Positions 1 through 12,443 are shown, counted from the stretch's first letter. The stretch is DNA of 64,000 nucleotides from Brachycybe producta (GCA_036925085.1 JAUPFP010000010.1:3564568-3628567); one strand, 5' to 3'. Made by a program: numbers and translations. Notes: a model not told the origin generated them from the letters alone.

Positions 1-2238
1 AGAAAACGAAAGGTTCCAAATGGTGTAGTAAATGCAGTCTTGTCACGATCATCTGGGTGAACAGGGATTTGATGATATCCAGTGCGGAGATCCATAGTGG
101 ACATACAGTCGGTTCGTCGCGCTGCATGTAGGAGTTCATCAATACGAGGTAGAGGATACCGATCTGCAGTTGTTACGGCATTCAGCTGACGATAATCAAC
201 ACATAGTCATATACCTCCATCTTTCTTGGTGACAATTACTAAAGGTGCTGCCCAGGGGCTTTCACAGGCTTCAATGATGCCATCTTTCAGCATGTTGTCA
301 AGGAGTTGTTCAACGGGTTCCTTAAGTTTTGTTGGAATCTTGTAAGGTGATAAGGCGACCGGAAGAGCATCTCCAATGTTAATTCGGTGTTCTGCCATTG
401 TCGTTGGAGGTCCCTGTTCTGCAAAGACTTCCACATGTTGAGTGAGTAAATCATTCATACCTTTGCGTTGCTGGTCATCTAAGGAGATTCCTTCTTCACT
501 TCGAAGTGATAGCTCAACTGTAGAAAAGGAACTATCAGTCATTAGTTCAGTCTTATCAGCAAATGGGTAGAAAATCTTGGGTCGGTCCCGGAAGTTCCAT
601 AATCTGGTTCTTGGGTTGCAGTCAATGTTTGCAGTAGCAATAAAGTCAATGCCAAGGAGTGTCTCCTGATATGGTTTATCGGGAACATAGAGAATCTCAG
701 CAGGAATGACTCGATCCTGTAGCTTGATGTGGATGGTCCCATGAAGTACTGTGGTCTCCATCGGTACACCATCAGCTAATGTCATTGTGGCTATCCTTGA
801 AACAAAAGGACAATTGTGTTCCTGAAGAACTTTGTAAAGAGACTCACTTGCTACACATCTGTTTGCTCCATTGTCGACCATGGCAGTCCCAGTGATGCCA
901 AATACAGTGATGTGGACGTACAAACGTTCAGTAGCGGGAGGAGTAAGGACAGTAACTTCTTCAACCGAAGATAACTGTATGGTTGCAGTTGCAAAACTTG
1001 CAGTGGAGTGTGCAGCAGTAGATGCAGCAGCCTGTGGTGCTCCATGTCCAATAGAGCATGTAGGACAATTTGATTTGACATAACCTGGAGCTCCACATCC
1101 CCAGCAGGTGAGTGGTTTTCGTCCAGGTGTAGTGGTGGAAAGATGGTCGACTGGCACCTTAGGTTCAGGTAAGACTGTGGTATCCTGTGAAGTCCCCTGG
1201 TTCTGCTGTGCAGCTCGACGCTTCCGACATTCTGCGATGACATGCCCAGTACGTTTGCAGTAAGCACAACGTTTTGTCTTTGTATCATCTGGTGAAGAAT
1301 TTGACTTGTTGGAATCATCTCGAGTCCCTGATGATGTCTTTGTAGAAGTGGTGGTTGCCTCAAGGAGATTGGCCTCGATGGTCCGAGCACGGCGGATAAG
1401 TTCATCGTATGTGTGGAAGTCATCCCTTGAAAGCCTTTCCCTAATCCTTCTGTTTAGCCCACCATATAGCATATCTAGTTGATCCGGTTCAGCTGGTTGT
1501 ATTGGGAGCCGGGAAAATAATAGCCGGATCCGTGAAATGAAAATCTCTGTTAATGTTGCTCCATCTTGTATAGTGGCAAATAACTCCCTGTAGACTTTGT
1601 GTGGTGGCATGTTAGGTCCAAATGCAGCTTTGAGAAGTTTCTCTGCCTCTTCCCAGGTGTGAACAGTGCTTTTCTGTCCTTGCCACCAGTTGGCTGCCTC
1701 TCCAGTAAGAAGCATGGTGAGACCAGTAACAGCATTACGGTCAGAGACACCGGTGCAATTGCGGAAAGTATTAACACTATCCAGGAAGGCTTCCACAGAG
1801 CTTCCTTGTGCCCCATCAAAGCGTGATGTGCACTTCGTGAAGTTCCCTTCTCTGTGCTGCATGGGTTGCTGATGCAGACCCATCTGTGCCACTACTCTAG
1901 CAGTAGTCTCATTTGCAATTCTAATTTGCTCTAATAGTGTGTTTAGATGTGTGGTAGAAAGAGTTACAGTACTTGCCCCTTCAGGTTGGCTTTCATCTGG
2001 ATTCATTGTTGCACGTAGGTTGTCACGTCTTGCAGCCCGCTGATCACGAAAAAGTTTTTGAATTTCAGTTGAGTTTTCTTGTGGCTGGTCCGTTGTAACA
2101 CCTCAGTTGACACCAATGAAGATTTTTTTTTTTAGTTCAGCAAGTTCACTCACAAGCACAGTATAAAGATGTTCATAAATGTCCACAAATTAATTATTTA
2201 AGTCAAGTTGCATGGGCCCCACGTTGGGCGCCAAAAGT
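1..2238 (-). mobile_element. Ty3/gypsy-type LTR retrotransposon, partial second copy (internal region)
   Basis: This stretch repeats 5014-7251 at a constant offset of 5013 bp and looks identical by eye. It holds the start of reverse transcriptase (about 1-386), the gag and protease region (about 387-2006), the leader and the primer-binding site (2216-2233). The copy runs off the left edge of the window, so its 3' part is not seen. It shares the LTR at 2239-2684 with the complete copy to its right, which makes a head-to-tail tandem. It carries about one break, the same as its neighbour, and is very young. Confidence 0.9.
387..2006 (-). CDS. Retrotransposon gag and protease region, second copy
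   Basis: This is the duplicate of the gag-protease region of the complete copy, offset by 5013 bp, with the same zinc knuckles and protease-like domain. Its translation appears identical to that of the right-hand copy. Confidence 0.85.
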
Positions 2239-2684
2239 TGTAGCAGTTTTTGTTTAAATTAGAACTTAAACTGTTGCAGAAGTGTAGGTCCCTTCTTGAT
2301 AAAATAAATAATTTTGGACTCTTCAAGTTTGGAGAAGTTTTTGTATAAAATAAAGAAATACACAGACACACACTTAGTTTTCCAACTCAAGAGCAGAGCA
2401 TCAACTCTTTTTATTTTCAGAAAGTTACAAATATATAGTGAAAAGGGTAATAAGGAAAAGGGCAATAAGGAAACCAAATGTGACTACTGAAACAGTAGCT
2501 GCTTGGGGCCTGAAAAGAGAAAAGTCGCATTTTGGGGACAAATATAGAAGGGTCACTGAACTTAACAGAAAAGGGTGACATGTGGTTTTTTAAGAAGGCC
2601 CTAAGTGGGAGGGTTGGGTGAACAGGAAGTAACTTGTGAATATAATCAAAGTAACAAATATATTTATTAATTAGAATTGTTACA
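2239..2684 (-). repeat. LTR shared by the two tandem retrotransposon copies
   Basis: This 446-bp LTR begins TG and ends CA in the element's sense and matches 7252-7697 by eye. It is at once the 3' LTR of the right copy and the 5' LTR of the left copy. A primer-binding site follows it on one side and a polypurine tract precedes it on the other, so both neighbours are internal regions. Confidence 0.92.
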
Positions 2685-2732
2685 ACTTCTCCCCCTCTGG
2701 AGTCCGCAAACGTCTCGTGTGGGCTCCAGGAA

Positions 2733-5400
2733 TTATTTCGTTGCCTTTCGGGGTCGTCCTCGCTTTCGGAGTGGGGCCACGGGTGTGGCTTTACTGTCAG
2801 AGTCAGCAGGGCATCTTGTCAGGTCCATAGCGTGATATTTTCCAAGTACCTCTTCCGGGTTTTTGGGGTTGGCAATCTCGTAGGTGGTTGGCGATATAAC
2901 TCTGATTATTACGTAGGGTCCGTCTCGGCGTGGTGTCAGCTTGTTGGTGACTCCCCCTGCAACAGAGCTAATAATATGAGTACGGACGAAGACTTTGTCT
3001 CCCTCTTTTAATGTTGGAAGGTCCTGTCGGTGTTGATCACTGTATGCTTTTCGTCTGTCTTGTTCCTGAATGGTGGTTTCCTTGGAAGCTTCCAAGGTGT
3101 CTGCCATTTGTTTCAAGTAGGGTGTGATTTGCGGTACAAATGTGGAGTTGTCGAGGATCTGTCGCAGGTCACGAGTGACATCTCCTGGGGCTCGAGGTTC
3201 AGAACCGAAAACCAAGTATGCTGGAGAAAATCCAGTTGCTTGGGTGGTTGCCGTATTCATGGAAAAACGGATGGTAGCAATTTGATTGTCCCAAGTAGTA
3301 TGGTCCGTTCCCACTAGGATTGCAAGCTGAGTTTTGAGATCACGATTCTTTCTCTCCACTGGATTGGCCTCCGGATGATAGGCAGGAGTGAGGGATTGTT
3401 TGAAACCTAGACACTGTGCTGTACACTGCATCACTGCACTTACGAACTGGACTCCATTGTCGCTGATTACCCGACGTGGTGTCCCATAACGGAGGCAAAT
3501 CTCATCAACTAGCAATCGGGCACATGCTTCTGCTGTAGCATGTGGCAAGGAAAAGAGTTCTACCCATCTTGTAGCAACATCTTCAATAATGAAGATCCAC
3601 CTATTACCATTTGGTGTTGTTGGCAGTGGTCCAAACAGGTCTATGGCAATGGTCTCGAATCTTCGTGTTGGCACTGGTGTCATCAGTAATCCACTAGGTT
3701 TCTGATTGGAGGGTTTATACCTTTGACAATCAAGGCAGTTACGAACATACTCGGTGATGTACTTTCGCATTCCTGGCCAATAGAATCGTCGGGCGATACG
3801 TAGGTATGTCCTCTCAGCTCCATAGTGACCTGCAGTTGGAGCATCATGAAACTCTGCAAGGACTTCCTTTTTCATGTCAGCAGAGACTACTAGCTGTGCT
3901 TCCTCTCCATCGGAGTCTGGATGATATCGGTAGAGAACACCATTCATCATGACGTATCCCCGATCAGTCCATCGACTGAGTAGAACCTTGTCATCCTGTT
4001 CAAAAGCATCAATTATTTTTCGTACCTCTGGGTCATGGAGTTGAGAATGGCGAATTTCTGCTGGTGAGTGTGTGAGGAACTCAATTGCTACTTTGGCAAT
4101 GTCTCCTTGATCATTGTGCTGTAGAGGTGGTCGTGATAAGGTGTCTGCAACCACATTGCTGGATCCTGGTGTATATTCAATGGTTAAATTGTAGGCCTGT
4201 ATTTTTAATGCCCAACGGGCAAGTCGTCCCGAAGGTGTTCGTAGTGACATCAACCACTTCAGAGCTTGATGGTCCGTTCCAATACGAACCTCATTGCATT
4301 CGATGTATCCACGAAATTTATCGACAGCCCATACGACAGCTAAGGCTTCTCGCTCTGTTGCTGAATAATTCCGTTCACTTGGGGTGAGTAGCCGGCTGGC
4401 ATACTCAACTGGTCTCTCATCTATTCGATCACCTTGCAGCAGGGCAGCACCAAGGGCATAGGCACTGGCATCAGTTCGTAGCTTATAGGGTAGCTTGTCA
4501 TCTGCCTGACGTAGCACTGGAGCAGTTGTCAGGTGTGTCTTGAGCATTTGAAAAGAACTCTGGTGGTCTGCTCCCCAGGTCCATGGTGTGTGAAGTTTAG
4601 TGAGAGAGCATAGAGGTTTTGCGATACTTGCAAAATTTTCAATAAAACGGCGGTACCAAGAACAAGTTTGCAGGAAAATTTGAACTTCCTTGGGGTTACG
4701 AGGGGCAATCATATCAGTGATGGCTTTTACCTTTTCCGGGTCCACACTGATTCCTTCTTTAGTCAGACGATGTCCAAGGTACTTGACTTCTGGACAAGCA
4801 AAGTGGCACTTCTCTCGGTTCGCTCGTAACTTGAAAAGAGATAGTCGTCTGAAAACGCTATCTAGGTCCTTTAGGTGTTCTTCAAAACTTGGTGAGACGA
4901 TGATGAGGTCATCCAAATAGGCAAAGATAACTATGTTTGGGAGTCCTCGTCGAAATTGGTCCATTAATCTTTGAAAAGTGGCAGGTGCATTTCGAAGTCC
5001 AAATGGCATACGGAGAAAACGAAAGGTTCCAAATGGTGTAGTAAATGCAGTCTTGTCACGATCATCTGGGTGAACAGGGATTTGATGATATCCAGTGCGG
5101 AGATCCATAGTGGACATACAGTCGGTTCGTCGCGCTGCATGTAGGAGTTCATCAATACGAGGTAGAGGATACCGATCTGCAGTTGTTACGGCATTCAGCT
5201 GACGATAATCAACACATAGTCATATACCTCCATCTTTCTTGGTGACAATTACTAAAGGTGCTGCCCAGGGGCTTTCACAGGCTTCAATGATGCCATCTTT
5301 CAGCATGTTGTCAAGGAGTTGTTCAACGGGTTCCTTAAGTTTTGTTGGAATCTTGTAAGGTGATAAGGCGACCGGAAGAGCATCTCCAATGTTAATTCGG
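2733..5400 (-). CDS. Retrotransposon reverse transcriptase, RNase H and integrase region
   Basis: The domains run in Ty3/gypsy order. Reverse transcriptase carries the catalytic FAYLDDL box. RNase H carries the RTDAS signature. Integrase has an HHCC zinc domain (HDAPTAGHYG...CLDCQ) and a DDE core (IDLFGPLP, SDNGVQF). The extreme C-terminus is basic and includes RGRPRK, the pattern of an AT-hook. A C-terminal targeting module is common in integrases of this group, but an AT-hook is not the usual chromodomain, so its role here is an inference. Confidence 0.9.
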
Positions 5401-7019
5401 TGTTCTGCCATTGTCGTTGGAGGTCCCTGTTCTGCAAAGACTTCCACATGTTGAGTGAGTAAATCATTCATACCTTTGCGTTGCTGGTCATCTAAGGAGA
5501 TTCCTTCTTCACTTCGAAGTGATAGCTCAACTGTAGAAAAGGAACTATCAGTCATTAGTTCAGTCTTATCAGCAAATGGGTAGAAAATCTTGGGTCGGTC
5601 CCGGAAGTTCCATAATCTGGTTCTTGGGTTGCAGTCAATGTTTGCAGTAGCAATAAAGTCAATGCCAAGGAGTGTCTCCTGATATGGTTTATCGGGAACA
5701 TAGAGAATCTCAGCAGGAATGACTCGATCCTGTAGCTTGATGTGGATGGTCCCATGAAGTACTGTGGTCTCCATCGGTACACCATCAGCTAATGTCATTG
5801 TGGCTATCCTTGAAACAAAAGGACAATTGTGTTCCTGAAGAACTTTGTAAAGAGACTCACTTGCTACACATCTGTTTGCTCCATTGTCGACCATGGCAGT
5901 CCCAGTGATGCCAAATACAGTGATGTGGACGTACAAACGTTCAGTAGCGGGAGGAGTAAGGACAGTAACTTCTTCAACCGAAGATAACTGTATGGTTGCA
6001 GTTGCAAAACTTGCAGTGGAGTGTGCAGCAGTAGATGCAGCAGCCTGTGGTGCTCCATGTCCAATAGAGCATGTAGGACAATTTGATTTGACATAACCTG
6101 GAGCTCCACATCCCCAGCAGGTGAGTGGTTTTCGTCCAGGTGTAGTGGTGGAAAGATGGTCGACTGGCACCTTAGGTTCAGGTAAGACTGTGGTATCCTG
6201 TGAAGTCCCCTGGTTCTGCTGTGCAGCTCGACGCTTCCGACATTCTGCGATGACATGCCCAGTACGTTTGCAGTAAGCACAACGTTTTGTCTTTGTATCA
6301 TCTGGTGAAGAATTTGACTTGTTGGAATCATCTCGAGTCCCTGATGATGTCTTTGTAGAAGTGGTGGTTGCCTCAAGGAGATTGGCCTCGATGGTCCGAG
6401 CACGGCGGATAAGTTCATCGTATGTGTGGAAGTCATCCCTTGAAAGCCTTTCCCTAATCCTTCTGTTTAGCCCACCATATAGCATATCTAGTTGATCCGG
6501 TTCAGCTGGTTGTATTGGGAGCCGGGAAAATAATAGCCGGATCCGTGAAATGAAAATCTCTGTTAATGTTGCTCCATCTTGTATAGTGGCAAATAACTCC
6601 CTGTAGACTTTGTGTGGTGGCATGTTAGGTCCAAATGCAGCTTTGAGAAGTTTCTCTGCCTCTTCCCAGGTGTGAACAGTGCTTTTCTGTCCTTGCCACC
6701 AGTTGGCTGCCTCTCCAGTAAGAAGCATGGTGAGACCAGTAACAGCATTACGGTCAGAGACACCGGTGCAATTGCGGAAAGTATTAACACTATCCAGGAA
6801 GGCTTCCACAGAGCTTCCTTGTGCCCCATCAAAGCGTGATGTGCACTTCGTGAAGTTCCCTTCTCTGTGCTGCATGGGTTGCTGATGCAGACCCATCTGT
6901 GCCACTACTCTAGCAGTAGTCTCATTTGCAATTCTAATTTGCTCTAATAGTGTGTTTAGATGTGTGGTAGAAAGAGTTACAGTACTTGCCCCTTCAGGTT
7001 GGCTTTCATCTGGATTCAT
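5400..7019 (-). CDS. Retrotransposon gag and protease region
   Basis: This is the first protein region of the complete element. It begins with a Gag segment containing a WWQGQK-type retrotransposon gag motif. Two CCHC-like zinc knuckles follow (CAYCKRTGHVIAEC and CWGCGAPGYVKSNC), and then an aspartic-protease-like domain. The same region is repeated in the left copy. Gag proteins of this class coat element RNA in cytoplasmic particles, and the protease processes the polyprotein. Confidence 0.85.
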
Positions 7020-7228
7020 TGTTGCACGTAGGTTGTCACGTCTTGCAGCCCGCTGATCACGAAAAAGTTTTTGAATTTCAGTTGAGTTTTCTTGTGGCTG
7101 GTCCGTTGTAACACCTCAGTTGACACCAATGAAGATTTTTTTTTTTAGTTCAGCAAGTTCACTCACAAGCACAGTATAAAGATGTTCATAAATGTCCACA
7201 AATTAATTATTTAAGTCAAGTTGCATGG

Positions 7229-7246
7229 GCCCCACGTTGGGCGCCA
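7229..7246 (-). other. Primer-binding site, lysine tRNA type
   Basis: The sense strand reads TGGCGCCCAACGTGGGGC next to the 5' LTR. This complements the 3' end, including CCA, of the animal tRNA-Lys(CUU) class. From memory, Mason-Pfizer monkey virus and visna use the same site. The second copy has it at 2216-2233. Confidence 0.75.
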
Positions 7247-7251
7247 AAAGT

Positions 7252-7697
7252 TGTAGCAGTTTTTGTTTAAATTAGAACTTAAACTGTTGCAGAAGTGTAG
7301 GTCCCTTCTTGATAAAATAAATAATTTTGGACTCTTCAAGTTTGGAGAAGTTTTTGTATAAAATAAAGAAATACACAGACACACACTTAGTTTTCCAACT
7401 CAAGAGCAGAGCATCAACTCTTTTTATTTTCAGAAAGTTACAAATATATAGTGAAAAGGGTAATAAGGAAAAGGGCAATAAGGAAACCAAATGTGACTAC
7501 TGAAACAGTAGCTGCTTGGGGCCTGAAAAGAGAAAAGTCGCATTTTGGGGACAAATATAGAAGGGTCACTGAACTTAACAGAAAAGGGTGACATGTGGTT
7601 TTTTAAGAAGGCCCTAAGTGGGAGGGTTGGGTGAACAGGAAGTAACTTGTGAATATAATCAAAGTAACAAATATATTTATTAATTAGAATTGTTACA
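7252..7697 (-). repeat. 5' LTR of the complete retrotransposon
   Basis: This is the outer LTR of the complete element. In the element's sense it begins TGTAACAATT and ends CTGCTACA. It abuts non-element sequence at 7698. Confidence 0.9.
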
Positions 7698-9780
7698 AAG
7701 TGTATTTTCATCCTCCATAGACAAATATAAGATAATTTAAAGGCCCACCCACCCACACAGTTAAGTGGTTACCAAATTAAAATGAGTAATTGAGTAAAAA
7801 ATAAATAAACACAAACATAAACAAGTAAAACACCGCTGACAAAACGCTGAGTTGTGTGGTTGTCGGTCACTTAAACCACTTCAGAGGCCACATACATAGA
7901 AAATAAACATGAATTTTTATTCGTAAACACCATTAAGATGGTTTTATGATAATTTCCAAATTCTGATTAATTTGTTATTTCAGAACAGCTAAATTAAGAA
8001 AAACTTGAAAATCTGTTGGAAACTGGAAGGGTAACTCAACCACCTTAAGGATATTTTCATGTTGATATCTTTCAAAATAAGCTTTTTATGTTAGTTTGAG
8101 AAAAAATAACCCAACTTTTAAGCAGATGATTTTGTCTATAAATTAAGCTTATTTTGAAAGATACCAACAATACCAAACAAACAATATATCGTCGAATTCA
8201 ATTTATTCAGTTAATAATCTGAAAATATTGACTTAATACTTAAATATAATATATAATTAAATAGTATTTCAATTAAAAATATTAATAATAAAGTCAATTT
8301 TTATTTGGGTTCATGTGTCCTTAACTGGATTCCGTATAATTCACCTAAACACATTTAATTTGATTATTCATCAAATTAATACCTTGTACACTGTACAAGG
8401 TATTAAACACTTCCAAAATTTCTCTTCATTTTGCTTCTTTGTCGTTTAAACTTTAAAATTCATCTTTAAAAAAATGTTGTCTTCAACTTCCTTTCCCTGT
8501 ATTTTGTGTTATAGTGTATCCGACTTTGTTTCCGCATTATCCAATTTTTCGGATTAACCAATTTTAAATGTACTTTAAAGAAAATTCATTGCAACTAATC
8601 TAGTATCTAACAAGCTCTTCTAGTCTAGTATTTAACATAAGCTTAGAATTAATTTCGTGTAAGTTGCTATTTTTAAAAAAGAAGTTGTTTACAACTATCC
8701 ACTTATTCTACCTATGTATTGTTTGTTTGTTTGTTTGTTACCTAAACTGACTGATGAGAATAAAAATCCACCTTTTAATTCAATAAAACTACATTCAGGA
8801 ACAAACATTTAAAACTTGACCTTTACTGATACTTAACCTTTCAAAACACCTTGAATTTGTTTGAAATGAAGGAAATTATGACGAGAAACATTTTTTCCAA
8901 AGCAAATAATTATGTTTTACGAATAGATGATGTTTTTGAACTCTGGTTAATTCTTGTCTTTCTGAAAAGTAACACTATAAGGAGAAATTGAAAATGTGTT
9001 AGAAACTAAAACGGGTAGCTTCTGAATCAATTAATAGTATTTTTTTCACGTTCATATCTTTCAAAATAAACTTTTTATAGGCAAAAATTGACAAAGTTTC
9101 GCTGCCTTTTTAAAGTTGGTTCATTTTCAAACTCTGACATAAAAAGTTTATTTTAAAAGATATCAAACACGAAATTAAGTGATTAAGCTATTCTAATTTC
9201 TAAATCACTTTCAAGCTTCTCTTAATTTTGCTTCTAAAAATTGAATAACCAGAATTAAAATGAAAAGCGTTTAAATAATGGTGAATTTTAAAATTGATTT
9301 CAAACTAGAAGGGTAAAGAAAATTACATAAATTCCTCAAAATAAGCTTTTTAAGTTAGTTTTGAAACTGTTTTTGTTAGTTTAAACTAATCGTTTTGTCA
9401 AATTCCTTGTGAAATTACAAGAAAAAAAGCTTATTTTGAAAAATATCATTAAAATGATCTAGATGTCAATTGGCATTGCCAATTACAGTGAAAACCGTTT
9501 CAAACGAATAACACGAAAAATCGAATAACACGATTTATATTTTTCTGTCCGGTTTGTTGGAATAGCAAACATATTCTTTTAACACAAAATTCGGTTAATA
9601 AAATATATTCAGGTTCCTTCCACCCTGTATTTTAAAATAAAAGATAAGAAATTCCTTCTTCTGACCTACAAACAAATATAACAAAAGGGAAAAGCATTGG
9701 TGTGGGTGGGATGCATGCCATACAAAAGATGCACCTCATTTAACTATTATTATAACCCCGGGATGTAAACAGAAATGTGA
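7698..9780. other. Intergenic AT-rich region with degenerate inverted repeats
   Basis: No gene is seen. Three short inverted pairs of one repeat family (arms reading like ATATCTTTCAAAATAAGC) lie at about 8060-8165, 9050-9165 and 9335-9450. A GTTT microsatellite lies near 8720. A repeat at 8187-8375 is shared with 31617-31805. Confidence 0.5.
8187..8375 (+). repeat. Dispersed repeat, copy 1 (pair with 31617-31805)
   Basis: About 190 bp match 31617-31805 in the same orientation, from GAATTCAATTTATTCAG to ATTCACCTAAACACAT. The family is unknown. Confidence 0.7.
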
Positions 9781-9782
9781 TT

Positions 9783-10085
9783 CGACTTTATTCAGGTTCT
9801 GTACATTTCAGTTTCTTCGTTGTTCATTTTCGATGTTGTTCAGTTTCTATTTTAATCAGTTTCGATACTGTTCAGTTTCTTTGCTATTCAGTTTCGAGGC
9901 TGTTCAGTTTCTGTGTTATTCAAGTGTAACAAAAAATTTCGGTGTAATTCAGTTTCTTTGCTGTTCAGTTTCGATTTTATTCAGATTCGACTATATTCAT
10001 TTTCTTGGTTGTTCTTGTTCGGTTTACTTCTTTTCGCCCTTATTCTGGTTCGAGGTAGTTCAGTTTCGTTGTTATTCAGGCAACC
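9783..10085. repeat. Degenerate minisatellite of GTTCAGTTTC units
   Basis: A TTCAGTTTC core recurs roughly every 15-20 bp with variable linkers. The array is imperfect, which suggests age. The open frames across it are by-products of the repeat. Confidence 0.65.
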
Positions 10086-10582
10086 CCTAACTAGGTAGGC
10101 TGGTGCATTTAAGTTGGCCATAAGCCGCCATTTTCAGACCTTCAGAAGTGGTTGAGCAATTAAATTTACACTGATAGCTCAGACAAAATTTACATTTTTC
10201 AGGGCCAACATAAAGAAAAAAAGTCAAAGTGTGTTAAAAATTAAAACAAAAGGTGATAATTTAAGAAGAAAAATTCATGACGAAGTCCCAAACCCCCAAA
10301 AACGCCGCCAACCAAATACCATCTAAAGAATATTTGAATTTGAAACATCCACGCGCGTCACGAGTAGAACGACTTAAGCGCCCTCTAGTATTCGCATCAC
10401 TCTGTCGTTACAAAATCAAATTAAAAGAGCGGCAAATTTGTATTCAAGATATTCGATCGTTTTTCATAACTTTCTACAGTATTAGAATTTTTGTTCAACA
10501 AATAAAACTACTGAAGTATTTTAATAAAATCCACATTTGGAAAGACAATAGAGAATGGTTTTCATTGTTTTTAGGTTCAAAA

Positions 10583-10840
10583 ATGAGCGAAAACGATATC
10601 AGCTGCAACAGTTCGTCGAGAGTGACGACGCTGACGAATCCGACCAACAAACAATATCACAAAATGACAAGAGGAAGAGACTTGACTCCCGACGAACAAA
10701 AACTCATAAATGAACTGGTGAAAGAAAATGAAAAGCGAAAGGGCGCTAAGTTAATGTCAGAACGAATAGAACCTGCAGTAATAGACAGGATCCTCAAGGA
10801 GGCGGAGGCCCACAGGATCCGGAAGGCTAACGAAAACTAA
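10583..10840 (+). CDS. Small charged hypothetical protein, 85 aa
   Basis: I do not recognise this protein. The frame starts at an ATG just after an acceptor-like tract (TTTTTAG) and ends in TAA. AATAAA signals follow at about 11078 and 11092, at the end of a plausible 3' UTR. Residues 30-85 are strongly charged and predicted helical (RGRDLTPDEQKLINELVKEN and on to the end), while the N-terminus is Ser/Thr/Asn-rich. The base composition is more balanced than its AT-rich surroundings, which supports real coding. The frame stays open upstream to 10277, but that part looks non-coding, so I prefer the internal Met. It could be the last exon of a larger gene or a single-exon small protein. Confidence 0.5.
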   Translation: MSENDISCNSSSRVTTLTNPTNKQYHKMTRGRDLTPDEQKLINELVKENEKRKGAKLMSERIEPAVIDRILKEAEAHRIRKANEN

Positions 10841-11440
10841 AAAAGAACGATAAAGACAACGAGTCCTGCCGATGTAGACATATTGCCGACAGGACCGAAC
10901 CGGAGCTCAAACGAGGGAGGCGCATGAAGACAATTTTAGGGCCTATGACGGAATCCCCCTTCCCTCCCCCCCCAACTTCGTCGATTTAAATCCGTTTCCT
11001 TCTCTTCCACATGAATTTTAATTTTATTATCACTTTGTTCGTTTGTTGTGAATATATTTAAAAACTGTTTTAGGTTGAATAAAATAAGGTTGAATAAAAT
11101 AAGATTCAATTGTTCATTTACTGAGTGATTGGATAAGGCTAATTATTCAATAACTATTGTTATTTTGACGAGACTTAAACGGGTTTAACCGTAAAGCAAG
11201 AGAAACGGGAAAGGGGGGGGGGGGGGCTGAGATCATTTACGGCTCGATGGCCGCCGTTTCTCCGCACTTATGCGACCTTCTGCTCATATTACGTTCACGC
11301 TGCTATTGCACCGCAACACAGCATTAAAGAAAAAAAAATGACTTCACAGCCGGCGCCTTGTACCACAATGCAATGTGGTATGTCATGGTGGTGAACCAGT
11401 TCGTCAAGATCAAAGAACTAATCTGAATCGGTTCCCAATA
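10841..11440. other. 3' flank of the small gene, then unassigned sequence
   Basis: A likely 3' UTR with AATAAA signals ends near 11110. A long G tract lies near 11212-11226. No further gene is seen. Confidence 0.4.
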
Positions 11441-11588
11441 CAGGCAGATCGGCCCAGCACTAAAAATTTCGTTTGCCCTGCCCTTTTATGAGCGTCATCA
11501 ATTTCTAAATTGGTTTGTTACTTGGTCTGATGTCATAAAAGGGTGGCCCGGGCAAACAAAATTTGAGTGGTGGGCAGAACTGTCTGTG
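11441..11588. mobile_element. M2 fold-back MITE, short copy
   Basis: The ends read CAGGCAGATCGGCCCAGCAC and, inverted, a related GGGCAGAACTGTCTG. The interior holds TTTGCCCTGCCC and its inverted counterpart. It matches the M2 copies at 18740-19150 and 38202-38391 but lacks part of their centre. Confidence 0.7.
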
Positions 11589-12257
11589 TACCCAATATGC
11601 ATTAGCAGGTGGCAAACGGTAGAACTAAACCGAATCTACACGGTTCCGAACGACTTATTAGTTCGACCTATACTGGCGAACCGGTTCTATCAGTTCCAGT
11701 AATTGGCAAACCAGTTCTACCAGTTCCGAACCGTTGACATGTCTACTGAAATGCTGTATGTGGTGGATTAGCTGCATGACCGTAACGAGAGTATAAAGCC
11801 TAAAATATTTTGCTCATACATAATTATTCGGCCCTTCTCAGAAAAAAAGTTTGCCGACCCTTTTTCTAGAACATAAAAATAATTAAAAACATTTCAGCAA
11901 TTTATTAGCAAAAATAAACAATCACAATTTCAGGAAGAAAAAAACATTAGTTTATATTTACGAATAGCAATCAATAATTAATGTGCTCGTGTACGAGCTG
12001 TAAAACCAAATTCTTCACACAAAAAATAAGTCTTTTCATTCGTAATACGCGCCTCGTAATATACAGGGTGTTCCATTCAAACCTCCCACGATTTCAATCA
12101 ATCATTGCGAACAAATTCTGAGCAATGACGGATTGTAGTTAGCATCAGAAGAAAGAAAAAAATCTCAAAAGAATTTTATCCGACGAATTTGAATTTGACC
12201 TCTTGCTTACCTATACAGCGCCACGGTCGCATGAAGCAAATGCGATAGACCAATTTC

Positions 12258-12443
12258 GTGGCCACCACACGTTCATCGGATCTGACTCCCCTGGATTTCT
12301 TCCTCTCGGGTTATGTGAAGGACCGGGTGTTCGACGTGACTACAGTGAAAGACCTCCCAGATTTACGAGCCCGCATACAGTGTATTGTTCGAGCTACCAA
12401 TGGGGCACAGGTAGAGGTTTACAAGTGTGCGTCAAATAAATAG
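12258..12443 (+). pseudogene. Transposase C-terminal remnant (Tc1/mariner superfamily)
   Basis: The peptide SSDLTPLDFFLSGYVKDRVF resembles the RSPDLTPLDFFLWGYLKDRVY block near the end of DDE transposases common in arthropods. Only this C-terminal block is recognisable and no complete catalytic domain is present, so it is a fossil of the enclosing transposon. Confidence 0.75.

Larger units (their letters stand above)
2239..7697 (-). mobile_element. Ty3/gypsy-type LTR retrotransposon, complete copy with both LTRs
   Basis: The element is 5459 bp on the minus strand: 5' LTR 7252-7697, primer-binding site 7229-7246, gag-protease about 5400-7019, RT-RNase H-integrase about 2733-5400, a purine-rich tract beside the 3' LTR at about 2685-2698, and 3' LTR 2239-2684. 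The domain order (integrase last) is that of Ty3/gypsy elements. The two 446-bp LTRs look identical by eye, so insertion is very recent. It is nearly whole, with about one break. The right flank at 7698 is ordinary genomic sequence. A target duplication cannot be tested because the left side is another copy of the element. Confidence 0.92.
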
